From the NCBI GenBank assembly GCA_017893485.1, contig CM030358.1, positions 146,571,393 to 146,635,392 of the forward strand: DNA of 64,000 nucleotides, in the 5' to 3' direction. This document shows, piece after piece, positions 35,544 to 45,703 of the stretch (position 1 is the stretch's first letter; each line of letters opens with the position of its first letter). A model generated the notes under the pieces. It had not been told where the DNA came from. It ran no database searches and was given only the letters and a program-made list of their open reading frames with translations. The translations under genes and the position numbers were made by a program. The DNA is from Hemerocallis citrina (lineage: Eukaryota > Streptophyta > Magnoliopsida > Asparagales > Asphodelaceae).

Positions 35544-35627
35544 TGGCTCAAGTGGCTAGCAGGGGGTGCTCAGCGCCTACGCTAGCCACGTGGCGCGAGG
35601 GGGTTCAGGGGTCTCGGGTTCGAGCCC
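35544..35627 (+). repeat. tRNA-like (pol III box A/B) segment 2 in solo LTR
   Basis: TGGCTCAAGTGGC at 35544-35556 matches box A, and GGTTCGAGCCC at 35617-35627 is a perfect box B. A T-rich tract follows. The spacing and the tail fit the head of a tRNA-derived SINE. No acceptor stem or clear anticodon arm was found. Confidence 0.55.
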
Positions 35628-36331
35628 TGATGACCCTTTTATATTTTTTGAGTTCTTTTATATATATATTTTTTGTCTTCTAAAAAATCCAGAAAAAATT
35701 ATATAAATACTTTAAAATATTGTGAGAACAACTGAAAATATTTTCTCACTGTTTTAGATTATATTTTGGGAATTTAAGAGTTATAACCATGTGATAGATA
35801 AGATTGATATACAAGAAGTATGTGTATAATTAAGATAATTATAGTTGATTTGTGGAAAAAGGGAAAGTGATGTGTTTGATAATGAATTTCTAATGATGAG
35901 TCTCATAGAATTGGTGTTAAATTCTTAGAAATTGTGTATTGAGAAAAAATGAATCTAACAAGAGATTTTTTTTGGAAATGAAAAGTTTGAGATTGTTCTT
36001 CATGATTGATAAATACAAGAATAAGATGAAAGAATCAAATAAGATGTGAATTGGAAATGTGAATTATAAGGGTATGAGTACCCATGATTATAAAACATGA
36101 AGGGATGTGATCTAGAGGTTTAGTGAGACCCGGGTACCGGCAAATGTTGAAAGAATTAATTGATTTGAGAATTGGCTATATGGGCTATCTCGGTATTTTT
36201 GTTTAAGTTCGGTACGAGGGAAAGCTAACTCTAGGTGGTGTAACTTATTCATGTTTTAAACGTAAGGATTAGGCACTAGGAGAAGATGTAATAGAACTTG
36301 GGCAAACGGTAGTGGGGTGTCTCTGTATAGT

Positions 36332-36560
36332 CTGACGGTGGATTCCTGGACTGTGGTTGCTTGCGGGGTGAGACGATCCTCAATTAAATCCGGGACTATG
36401 ATTGGTTTGACGGTGGATTCTAGGACCATGAATAGTCGGGCGGGTGGGAGGTAGTTCACCATTATATATGTATATACCGGAGCTGGAGCAGCACTTACGG
36501 GATGTTCGCACGACGAGGACTTCCGTATAGCTTGACGGTGGATTCCAGGGCTGGGGTCCG
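36332..36560 (+). repeat. Dispersed triple repeat in solo LTR
   Basis: The word TGACGGTGGATTC followed by C/T-(A/T)-GGRC occurs near 36332, 36407 and 36532, with GTMYGG words in between. It lies in the GC-richer third of the LTR. Function unknown. Confidence 0.7.
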
Positions 36561-37153
36561 TACTCGTGGGATGTCTAAAACTTGTTTCCGTTACCGAGTA
36601 GTTATCATGGCGAGGGATTAAACCCTTTAATGTGGAGTACGTAGGTGCTTGCCCTCGGACCTATGTAGTATGAGATGTATAGAATCCGAATAAATATGCA
36701 TTAGTGTCATCTTAGCGTAAAACATTTGCATTAGGCATTAAGGTATTGCATACACCGACATGTTTAGAATAGTCACTTTTCACACTTTGTTTTACATTCA
36801 AGTTTGTGTATGCTAAAATAAGTGAGTCGCTATATTATGGCATAGCGACGATTGTCGTGTATAGGATTGCGTCAGTTGTATGTAACTGACGTGCCCACAG
36901 TATTCAATGCAGGCGTTGGATTTGCAAGGAGATATAAAGATGATTGATGCTAAAGATTACTTTCCGTTTAAGTTCTTGATGTTTAATTGTACATTCATAT
37001 CATGTTGTAATTCATTTAATTTTTCGCTGCATTGTTGTAAGAGAACTTGATGTAATAAAGTTACAATTTTCCTTGTAAAATTGTACGAAATGAAGTAAAG
37101 ATCCTGTTGCGCTACGAATTACCGTATTTTGGAATTCGGGGCGTTACAACACC

Positions 37154-37308
37154 TCTTTAACTCTTTCGTCATTTTGGTAGTGGACAAAGAAGCCGTTTTG
37201 GCTGATTTCTTGCACAACCCAATTCCAGTTCGGAGTCATTATCGTATTCACTGACAATATCTGAGCTATCTCCTCGGTCGACAGGTTACCAGCTCTTCTA
37301 CATCTGAT
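37154..37308 (-). pseudogene. LINE ORF1, 5' piece beyond the solo LTR
   Basis: The minus-strand frame encodes AGNLSTEEIAQILSVNTIMT, then NWNWVVQEISQNGFFVHYQN and DERVKEVL. It continues directly into the ORF1 piece at 33920 once the solo LTR and one ACACC are removed. W-VQEI---GFF--YQN is the start of the plant L1 ORF1 core. The right side ends abruptly in gypsy LTR sequence. Confidence 0.75.
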
Positions 37309-38003
37309 GCACTCAGTGGTGGAGAGCGGCTTGGGAGATGGTCGTCGGTGGTCTGCAGGGAGTTGACGACAGCAGCGGCGCTGGCGGGGCGGCTGAAGGT
37401 GGTGCTGGCGATGAGGAACCCGATTGGGTTTAGTGGTAGGGGCAGTCGGTGGTCGGGTGTGGAGGCATGGAGGAAGGGAAGAGGAAGGCGGCGACGGAGT
37501 CTCGACGATGGCGAGGAGAAGGGGGGGTTCGGGGTGGTCGATTGGAGAGGGGATCGATGGGGCTTGGTGTTTGGTTTCGGGATTCACCCAAGAAGGAGAG
37601 GAAGAAGAAGAATAAGGAGAGAGTGTTGTAGGAGTAGATTAGGGTTTGGGTGGAACTTTGGGAATTAGGGTTTAGGGTTTGAATAAAAGATTTGGGGATT
37701 TTGGGTGTAATTAGAGATTCTCACAAACCCTAATACGTCCTTAGGATTTCTCACAAACCCTAATAATTTCTTATTGTTTCACACGCACATGAAAAAAAAT
37801 GCAGAGCAATAACTTAACACAATAATTTTCTTAATCAAGAATAGCATATATTCTCATTATTCTGAAGGCCTATATATATGCTCAAAATAAATCTCAATAC
37901 AAATCTTCAAAATATTCTAATGCATAAAATGAAGGGTGCAAATTGCATAACTACTACATATGGCTAAATCTCAAAATAAAACAAAACAGAACCGATGTCA
38001 TCA
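37309..38003 (-). mobile_element. 3' LTR of Ty3/gypsy element, truncated
   Basis: The sequence from GATGCACTC to GATGTCATCA is a close copy of 41031-41747 in the right LTR, including the TTAGGGTTTAGGGTTTGAAT landmark and the CACAAACCCTAATAATTTC stretch. About 480 bp present at the start of the right LTR are missing here, exactly where the LINE sequence begins. On the minus strand, purine-rich CTCGGAGAGAA directly precedes its TGATGACATC start, as a polypurine tract should. Confidence 0.85.
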
Positions 38004-38222
38004 TTCTCTCCGAGTGGGAGAGAGCTCGACCCAGTTGAATCAGAACCAGTGATCATGTCATAGTGCTTCAAAAGATTTGGATCCAAGTGCTGGAGCTCTT
38101 CATGATCAATCTAAGTGTCCTCCGACTGCAGCTTGTCTTCCATCTCACCAAATATCTATGAATACCACCATCTCTACTAGTAGAGATTATCTGATCATTT
38201 AAAATATTATCCAATTTGTCTG

Positions 38223-38735
38223 TCATGGCGAAGTAGTATCAGGTAAAGGGGAAAATGTGGGAATCTCACCATTAGGCTGCAGGGTAGGCTCATCTACAAG
38301 AAAATTTCTAGGGTTAAATTTTGAGCCTTCATAGAGTACTAGATCATCAATATTGAAAGTCTTACTTATGCCAAAACCTTCATGACGGTTAACGACATAG
38401 GCATTATTATTGATTTTATGCAAAATTTTAAATGGGCTTGCAGCACGTATGTTCAATTCTTTAACAGATCCAGCTGGAAACCGTTCCGGACAAATCTAAA
38501 CCATCATTTCGTCACCAACATCAAAAGTTTTAAATTTTCTTCTAGTATATGCTATTACTTTGTCATTAAAAATATTCTCATTAATTTTCTTGTAAATTTT
38601 TCTATGCAAATTATGAATGTGGGATGCAAATATGGATGCAGACTCTAAACTCTATGATGTTCTATCACATGGATAAAATCTATAGACTGCCAAGTGACTT
38701 GAGAAGAAATGGGTGACTCTGGTACATTCAATATA
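38223..38735 (-). pseudogene. Gypsy integrase C-terminal region
   Basis: On the minus strand the frames read IHNLHRKIYKKINENIFNDK, RRKFKTFDVGDEMMV, then (after a stop) ICPERFPAGSVKELNIRAAS, PFKILHKINNNAYVVNRHEG and FGISKTFNIDDLVLYEG. This is the typical end of plant Ty3/gypsy integrase: F--GD-V-V----ERFP-G--KKL--R--GPF-I---I--NAY-V-LP----IS--FNV-DL. The block is cut at about 38735, where it runs directly into gag sequence. Confidence 0.85.
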
Positions 38736-38737
38736 GG

Positions 38738-39720
38738 TTATTGGATCGACCAAATACAATTGAGAGGTTGGTCATCCTCTTCTTCACCGAAGTTATCACT
38801 TACATGAGGTTCATAGGTAAACTCATTGTCGGGCTCATCTGCAATGACAGCAGTACCTTCTACAATGTTGATCCTACTAGGGCTGGGACAGTTGCCAGCA
38901 ACATGGTTGTATCCCTTACATTTATAGCACTTAAGTGAGATGATCAATCTTAGAATAGTCTCTTTCAGTGTTCTTACTCGTGTTGTCATTTCTAAGTGAA
39001 TAGGGATTTGAAGTAGGCTTGCTTGGGTAAGACTTCTTGGGGCACTGAAGAGAGGAAGGCTTAGATATAGAGGGATCAGGAGAGGTCATTCTAGAGGAAT
39101 GATCTCTCGAATCGCTGCACTTATAATGGGAACTTGCTTTAAGAGGATCCATATTGAGGACAAGGGCATAAGTTGCTGCTAATGAGTCCACGAATCTATG
39201 AATTAGCTCATTCCTAAGATCAGCTCGTAGTCCAGCCCTAAACCTAGAGAGGGTTTGTTCTTCGCTCTCTTTACCTAAGACATTGCACCGAATGAGAAAG
39301 TTGTCGAACTTATCCACGTACTCTTGGATGGATTTGCTCCCCTAATAGAGTTGATTCCACTAATCAAGCATTCGGGTGTTGAAAGATGGGCACATATCTC
39401 TCAGTGAGCTTCTCTTTCATGGCTTCCCAAGTGACTATGGGTGTCAGGCATCGGCCTCTGCGGGCATATTCAAGATTGGTCAGTGTTGAGCTTTACCAGT
39501 CAATTTCATCGTGACAAAATTTGACCTTCAGGGTTTCGCTCATGTCAAACCACACGAAGTAGTGGTCCATGGCACGGATCCAATCGAGATAAGCTTGGGG
39601 TTCCATACAACTTTCAAAGTGGGGAATGTCAGCCTTAACGTTGTTCTTGTGTTGTTCGTCAGGGTCACGATCTTAACGTCGATCGTCATGATTATTTCCT
39701 TGAGGGATCTGACGATGAAA
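38738..39720 (-). pseudogene. Gypsy gag with intact CCHC zinc knuckle
   Basis: From right to left the frames give the gag core (PHFES-MEPQAYLDWIRAMDH, YFVWFDMSETLKVKF), then FDNFLIRCNVLGKESEEQTL, SRFRAGLRADLRNEL, a Ser/Pro/Lys-rich linker, and the zinc knuckle CYKCKGYNHVAGNC (CX2CX4HX4C complete). A short acidic tail follows. Stops lie around 39350-39500. Gag packages the RNA in the intact element. Confidence 0.85.
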
Positions 39721-39723
39721 CTC

Positions 39724-40545
39724 ATGGGCAACATTTTGATTCAATTCCACTTTCTCAAGCCTCTGATTGATATTGGCAAGAGTTGCTTGAATGACAGCGA
39801 GGGTAGTGGAAATATCAAATTTGTCCATTTCAGTGCAAGGAGTGGCTTGCTGAATTCTTGGGTTCCTGGTTGGGTGGTTTGGGAGGGACAAGAAAGGCTC
39901 TTCGGGATTCGTGATAGTGTTGTGAAGACGCATTCACCAACGGTGGACAACTAGGGGTCGTGGGGACGTGTTTGTTGAAATTTGGGGAAACGTGTCCCTA
40001 ATGCACCTAAGTTTTTTTTGTTTTTTTATTTTTCTGAAATGAACTATAAGTAATCCTAAAATGATCTTTAATGAATGCAAAAATTATGCCTAAATGATGC
40101 AAGAAATAGGGATTTAAGAACCTTCACTCTGAAAATGGGCAACATTTTGATTCAATTCCACTTTCTCAAGCCTCTGATTGATATTGGCAAGAGTTGCTTG
40201 AATGACAGCGAGGGTAGTGGAAATATCAAAGTTGTCCATTTCAGTGCAAGGAGTGGCTTGCTGAATTCTTGGGTTCCTGGTTGGGTGGTTTGGGAGGGAC
40301 AAGAAAGGCTCTTCGAGATTCGTGATAGTGTTGTGAAGACGCATTCACCAACGGTGGACAACTAGGGGTCGTGGGGACGTGTTTGTTGAAATTTGGGGAA
40401 ACGTGTCCCTAATGCACCTAAGTTTTTTTTGTTTTTTTATTTTTCTGAAATGAACTATAAGTAATCCTAAAATGATCTTTAATGAATGCAAAAATTATGC
40501 CTAAATGATGCAAGAACTAGGAATTTAAGAACCTTCACTCTGAAA
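39724..40545 (-). repeat. 411-bp tandem duplication of the gag start
   Basis: The segment starting ATGGGCAACATTTTGATTCA at 39724 recurs at 40135 with very few differences. Each copy encodes, on the minus strand, KFDISTTLAVIQATLANINQ or its near twin, then RLEKVELNQNVAH. The duplication reaches the primer-binding site, so the leader and the first codons of gag are doubled. The upstream copy ends at a stop soon after QNVAHFQSEGS. Confidence 0.9.
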
Positions 40546-40548
40546 CCA
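40538..40548 (-). promoter_or_regulatory. Primer-binding site of the gypsy element
   Basis: The minus strand reads TGGTTTCAGAG, one mismatch from TGGTATCAGAG, the complement of the initiator tRNA-Met 3' end. It lies three bases from the LTR terminus at 40552. Confidence 0.75.
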
Positions 40549-40551
40549 AAA

Positions 40552-41747
40552 TGATGTAAACTTAATCCTAAGTAGAGAATTTTCAAGAATATTTAAAAGA
40601 TTAAGTTTACCAACATGTAATGCAGATTAAGTTAGAAATTTAAATTAATAATTGGTTTAATGGATTTTCAAGAATTGAATTAAGTTTAACAAGCCCAATT
40701 GAAATTCAAGCCTCACAATCAACAAATATACCTACGTGTGCTTAGCAAGTAAGATATTCAATAACGAGTCGTACCCTACTTGTCTGGTAGAAGCACACTC
40801 TCAATATTTGTGGACAACAGATAAATCAAATAATATTATAGAGACGATAAGTAGTAACACAAATAATTGGAGAAGTGGAAAGAAATTATCGGGGTTCGCA
40901 GAACGAGTCACTGCGATGGTGGAAATCAGGGTGTGAGGTGATGTGGTGGAGGTGACGACGGCTGGCATTGAGGGTTGATGGAACCAATGTATTGGTTCGG
41001 TAGGATTCGGGTGCTAGGCAGTGGTGAGATGCACTCGGTGGTGGAGAGCATCTTGGTCGGTGGTCGTCGGTGGTCTGCAGGGAGCTGACGACAGCAGCGG
41101 CGCTGGCAGGGCGACTGAAGGTGGTGCTGGCGATGGAGGAACCCGATGGGGTTTAGTGGTAGGGGCAGTCGGGAGTGGAGGCATGGAGGAAGGGGAAAGG
41201 AGGGCGGCAGGGGAAAGGAGGGCGGCGAGGAAGTTGACGACGGCGAAGAGAAGGGGGGTTCGGGGTGGTTGATTTGAGAGAGGATTGATGGGGCTTGGGG
41301 TGTTGGGTTTCGGGATTCACCCAAGGAGGGGAAGAAGAAGACTCAGGAGAGAGAGAGAGGGAGAGTGGCTGTAGGAGTAGATTAGGGTTTGGGTGAAGCA
41401 TTGGGAATTAGGGTTTAGGGTTTGAATAAAGATTTGGAGATTTGGGGTGTAATTAGAGCTTGTCACGAACCCTAATACTTTCTTAGGATTTCTCACAAAC
41501 CCTAATAATTTCTTATGGTTTCACACGCACAAGAAAAAAAATCCGAGCAATAACTCGACACAATAATTTTTTTAATCAAGAATAACATATATTCTCATTA
41601 TTCTCAAGGCCTATATTTAGGCTCAAAACAAATCTCAATACAAATCTTCAAAATATTCTAATGCATAAAATAAAGGGTGTAAATTGCAAAAATTCTACAT
41701 ATGGCTAAATCTCAAAATAAAACAAAACAAAATTGATGTCCTCATCA
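40552..41747 (-). mobile_element. 5' LTR of Ty3/gypsy element, full length
   Basis: This 1196-bp LTR has ends TGATGTAAAC and CCTCATCA, inverted TGATG. A telomere-like TTAGGGTTTAGGGTTTGAAT sits at about 41409. GC-rich Pro/Arg frames (for example at 40926-41324) are antisense reads of a GGAGG-rich part and carry no domain. Confidence 0.85.
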
Positions 41748-41964
41748 ATCAGTCTATGTTGGCATCTATTTAGTCTTTTTTCTATCTGAATATCTGTTTT
41801 GTTTACTATCGAAGTATCAGACAACAATTTTTTTTAAAATTAAAAATAAAAAAAAAATAGTATTGGACACCAAGTTAAACACTATAATATAGTCTAAATC
41901 TATAGATTATAACTATCGTTTGTTGGCCATATCCCAAACTTGTCTGGTGGTCCAGTATCTGATA
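41748..41964. other. Non-coding spacer
   Basis: About 220 bp of AT-rich DNA between the gypsy LTR and the LINE tail. Nothing was recognised. Confidence 0.5.
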
Positions 41965-42470
41965 CAATAACAACAACAACGAAGCCTTTTTCCCAATTAG
42001 TTGTGGTCAGCTACATGAATCCTGGTTTTCCTATTATGCTCAGTTTAGCGCAATATCTTCCGTAAGGTCACAAGCTATCATATTTTTTCTCACCGTTTTC
42101 ACCCAAGTTTAGGTATTCTCCTACCTCTAACTCTACCCTCAATACTTATCAAATCACTCTTTCTAACAGAGGCACTACTCATTCTACATGTGACATGTCC
42201 AAATCACTTTAGGCGATTCTCTCTTAATTTATCTTGGATAGGAGCTAGCTTCACCCTGTCTCGTATAAGCTCGTTTTTAATTCTATCCTTCCTGTTTTTA
42301 CCACACATCCATCTTAACATCCTCATCTCAGCTATACATTTTTTGGACATGTTTCTTTGTTGCCCAACACTCTGGTCCAGATCTAGATCTGATGTAAACT
42401 GAAAAAGATAATGAGGTAGCCTACTATACATGAGTTTGCTGGTATGGTTAGGGTCAGTGAGCATCTTAAT
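41965..42470 (-). pseudogene. RTE-type LINE 3' end, 5'-truncated
   Basis: The minus strand encodes AEMRMLRWMCGKNRKDRIKN, ELIRDRVKLAPIQDKLRENR and LKWFGHV, the standard C-terminus of plant RTE-clade LINE proteins (MRMLRWMCG-TR-D-I-N--I---V----I--KM-E--LRWFGHV). It then passes through GRGIPKL and TTNWEK, and ends in a (TTG)n tail, seen on the plus strand as CAATAACAACAACAAC at 41965. Stops are present. Most of the reverse transcriptase is missing, as in typical 5' truncation. Confidence 0.88.
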
Positions 42471-42894
42471 GTCTTATAGGTGTTTCCTTCCATTCTATCA
42501 AACACTAGCCTCCTACTATGAAATATCAGAAATCAATTTAAAGCATAACTTACGACACAATTGTTAGAAAATAACAAGAAATTCTCTGTATCACTATATC
42601 CAGACACGTGTATGTGTATATATGTTACATATAATATGAGTTGATCAGGTATCTAGCAGGCTGAATTCCTTAACATGCATAATGGATGGGTTCAACTACT
42701 TAATTGCTACTATAATTTCCTTCAATTTGAGTTTTGTACAAGATTTCTGCTTTGTAATAGTGAGCCACCTAGATCTCTCAAGTCTCAGGTCTCAACAATT
42801 AGTGGTCTTGCTGTGCCAGCTGGTTCTTGACATTGTTGCCTCAATTTCTTCAAGGGTTCTCCATGGTCTTTTTGAAAAGTTTTTATAATTAAGT
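42471..42894. other. Non-coding DNA
   Basis: A short open frame at 42682-42888 (hydrophobic, Leu/Ser-rich) has no recognisable similarity or splice context. Nothing else was seen. Confidence 0.45.
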
Positions 42895-43100
42895 ATTATG
42901 GGTAGGTAGCAGTAGCTATACATACCAGTAGTTAGTATTAGTAGTGATAACTACTGGTAACAGTACTGGATGTAGCAGTAGTTGTTGTGGGACGATAAAT
43001 TAAGATTAGTATTAGTGATAGTTGCAGCAGTAGTTATACGAGTATGAATATAGGTAGCAGTAGCTCTACAACCTGGTATTGATGGTAAGGTATCGATAGC
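42895..43100. repeat. Degenerate AGT/GTAGCAGTA simple repeat
   Basis: The words GTAGCAGTAG, AGTATTAGTAGT and TAGTTGTTG recur through about 200 bp. It looks like an old decayed trinucleotide microsatellite. Confidence 0.7.
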
Positions 43101-45406
43101 TATCATTTTCTATCAATCCCTACCATCGACACAATTGCTGTTTGTCAAGGTTGGAAAATGACTTTTCAAGTAGCTGATGCAATGAATGAGATGTTACTAA
43201 CATATGTTGAGCGTGAATTTCAACTAGTTTACAAGATCTTCGTACAATTTTAACATAAAAATTGCCATTTTGCATTTGATGAAACAATACCCTTAACCTT
43301 GTTTCCAGTCATCAACTATTTATTTATTATGAAAAAATTCTTTAGCATCTTTCAGATTCGCAAAAGTTTTTGCATCTTCCGCATGAAGTTTATCAATTAG
43401 TTTCTCTTTTTTATATATATGTCGTTGTAAATCTGCAACTTAAGTAATAATTTTATTTTTAATATCCAACCGGCCAGAGATGCACATAAGTTGATACTTT
43501 CTCGGTTATTATTATTATTGTTGTTGTTTTTCATTTTTAATCCAAAATTTGTTTACTTGATGTATGTTTTATATCACTGACACATATTAAATCCTTCCAT
43601 TTAGAATATATTCTACTTTCTCGGATCGCTTCTAATACAAAATTGTTGTGGAGAATAGCTTCTTTTTAGTTTCATCTAATTTTGTGCATCAGCTTAGTCA
43701 TTTGGAATTGATGGGGAAAATATTCTTAAGCTTGACGACGAAAGGAGAGAAAACAGTTGTCAAAATCAAAGTTGTTGAAGAATCTATTTCAATTTTGAAA
43801 AAGATTATTTATGACTAATAAGTAAGGTTGAGTAGTCAATCCATAATGTAAGATGCACAATTTTTGTAGGATGGGTATATTGTGAAAGATCCTTTACACT
43901 AATTGGAAATTCAAGCTCAACAAGTAGCCTTACAGGCTCACACTCCTAAATGACACAAGCTACTTTAAACACCCTCTTTCAACCAAGTGATATACATATA
44001 TAAAGTAGTGATAGTATACAGTATACATTTGAATAACATTTTCCAATACATGCTTTTCTATAAACTTCTTTTAAACTAGTATCCTATTAACTTTAAATAT
44101 CATATTATCATCCATCTGAAATTCTATTGTTTAGATTTTTTTATTCTAAATTTTATTATTATTTCTTGGCATACTTGCATAACCGATCTTCATTTGCAAG
44201 CCTTCAGTTAAGTTCTTCAATGCCAGAGACCCAGAACAGTGAACATATTATGATGCCTACCGTGGAGTCAGAGCCTTAAATTTATGATATGATATTCATT
44301 TTAAATTTCTTTGAAACAATACAAAGTGTTTATTATGCTTCATGAGAACCCCGATCTTATTTTCTACCCGAGTATAATTTCATGGAAGACGGAAAGGCGT
44401 TAAATCTGTGGCCTGCATCTGCCTGTTCTAGGTAGTGAGAACACAGTTTGAGCTTATGAAGAGCAGTTGGGTAAGGTCTCTAGGACTAACAGCATCCACT
44501 ACATATGTTAGGAATTGGGCTGGAGTTATCCCAGTAATTCATTGTGTTCTTTGAACAAGTCATCCTCAATGTTTACATTTAGGGAAAGCTATGATATTGT
44601 TTCTGTATTGTTGAATGGACTTGTTTCTTCACTTTCAATCTGTTGCAACTATGTAATGTTTGCGTCGAGAAGATGATGATGTATCTACTAATGCTCGCAA
44701 TCTAGTACTAGTAGTTTATTATCTTTACATATATAATCTACTTTATTGAAGATGAACTCTCTTTTTTGTTATATTTTGCCTAGGCATGTCGGCTGACCTT
44801 TTCCCATCTTTTGTGAAACAAACATGTCCAAAGGATACTGTGAAATATCTGATGATATGCACTTGGTGTATTTTGACTTCAATGAGTAACTATGGCTTCT
44901 ACTCTATAACTTTTACATTTAAGGTGGTATTTGGTACGCAGTATTGTGGATGGCACAGGTTACTGTGTTTAGTACAATTCTTAATGTAAATTCTTAGTAA
45001 TGAAAATACTACCATGGGAATCAGATTGTGGGGACTTCAATTCACATTGTTGAGATTATACTATTCTTTTACATACAAATGCTAACTGATTGTGAAACTT
45101 CCTTTCTATGTTCCCATGCTAGTAAAAATATGTCTGTTGAAGTGTAATTTAAGAGAAGATGATTGAGATTACTACATTCTGCCTTCCAGGGACTGTAGGG
45201 TACAGCTTAAAATCTCTTGAACATATAATTCCTAAATGTTTTAGACTATACTAAACAAAGAAGGCAGGATTCAGGTAATCATTTTAGAATATTACATTCT
45301 ATGTGCAAAATACCACTGTAAAAACCTTTCTCAATTTCCTTTGTTTAAGCTTAATGTTTACCTTCAGTAAAACTTTTTGGATGCCTTTTGCCTGCCTTCT
45401 TTTCAG
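43101..45406. other. AT-rich non-coding DNA, no gene recognised
   Basis: No convincing frame, transposon end or RNA gene was seen. The frame at 44786-44989 is short and hydrophobic with no family match. This could be the last intron of the gene suggested by the exon candidate that follows. Confidence 0.45.
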
Positions 45407-45575
45407 GACACCATACAGCTTCTTGCACGATCATTTGGCTATCCTGAAGATGATGAGATGCCCTCAACCAATGGAGACAGGACATGCAGCCGGGAGTGCA
45501 GCAGATGACGTTGTAATAACTGATCAAACTGGGAGACGGTTAAAGCCACCATCATTCTCGTGGAACTCTGCATGA
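45407..45575 (+). other. Possible terminal exon of an unidentified gene
   Basis: TTCTTTTCAG precedes 45407, a good acceptor. Phase 0 gives DTIQLLARSFGYPEDDEMPS then TNGDRTCSRECSR and a stop at 45506-45508. A second frame, offset by one, stays open to 45575 and includes AADDVVITDQTGRRLKPPSF. The first fits in phase with the candidates at 27298 and 4140. The second is longer. I recognise neither, and no start or full gene can be built in the window. Confidence 0.3.
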
Positions 45576-45703
45576 ACTTGTAATTATCGGCTGAAGGTGG
45601 CCGTTTTTATTAATTTGAACCCAGTATATTTGTCAGGAATCAGAGACTAGGTCGCTAATGCTTACTCTATATAGGCTTCTTGTATATGTTAGAATATTAA
45701 GTT

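Larger units (their letters stand above)
33921..37148. mobile_element. 3.2-kb solo LTR inserted in LINE ORF1
   Basis: The insertion starts TGTAACATCCCGTAGTAATT and ends GGGGCGTTACA, the TG...CA form of an LTR. It is flanked by the 5-bp target duplication ACACC (33916-33920 and 37149-37153). LINE ORF1 reads through the joined flanks. There is no gag, pol or second LTR, so it is a solo LTR or a coding-free element. It contains TATAAATA at 34369-34376 followed by a leader-like region, two tRNA-like segments, and three copies of TTGACGGTGGATTCCRGG. No orientation can be fixed except by the TATA box, which suggests plus. Confidence 0.88.
27640..37308 (-). mobile_element. L1-type LINE, minus strand, interrupted three times
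   Basis: Pieces of one plant L1-type element run from right to left: ORF1 (DUF4283-like) at 37308-37154 and 33920-32830, endonuclease at 32400-31734, reverse transcriptase at 31432-29296, and zinc-binding tail at 28403-28041. The T-rich run at 27639-27662 is the poly(A) tail on the minus strand. Three later insertions split it: a solo LTR (33921-37148), a PIF-like MITE (30175-30933) and a hAT MITE (29016-29287). Removing them with their target duplications leaves about 5.4 kb, close to a normal plant L1. The 5' end abuts a truncated gypsy LTR at about 37308. Stops and shifts show it is dead. Confidence 0.88.
37309..41747 (-). mobile_element. Ty3/gypsy retrotransposon with most of pol deleted
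   Basis: In minus orientation the order is 5' LTR (40552-41747), primer-binding site (40538-40548), a duplicated gag start, gag with a CCHC knuckle, a deletion junction near 38735, the integrase C-terminus, a polypurine tract, and a truncated 3' LTR (37309-38003). Protease, reverse transcriptase, RNase H and the integrase core are gone. LTR ends are TGATG...CATCA. The target duplication cannot be checked because the left end is lost at the LINE boundary. Confidence 0.88.

Noticed and set aside
35383..35627. tRNA genes in the solo LTR
   Set aside because: Box A and B words are present, but no acceptor stem, anticodon arm or full cloverleaf could be drawn.
37144..37587. 147-codon Pro/Arg-rich minus-strand protein, and its counterpart at 40926-41324
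   Set aside because: The frames read through gypsy LTR sequence; the first then runs into LINE ORF1. They are present in both LTRs with indels and carry no domain.
37660..37690. Telomere-type TTTAGGG repeat
   Set aside because: Only two units, and the same landmark sits at the matching position of the other gypsy LTR (about 41409), so it belongs to the LTR.
44786..44989. 67-codon plus-strand frame as an exon
   Set aside because: Hydrophobic, no family match, no convincing acceptor or donor in phase with the neighbouring candidate exon.
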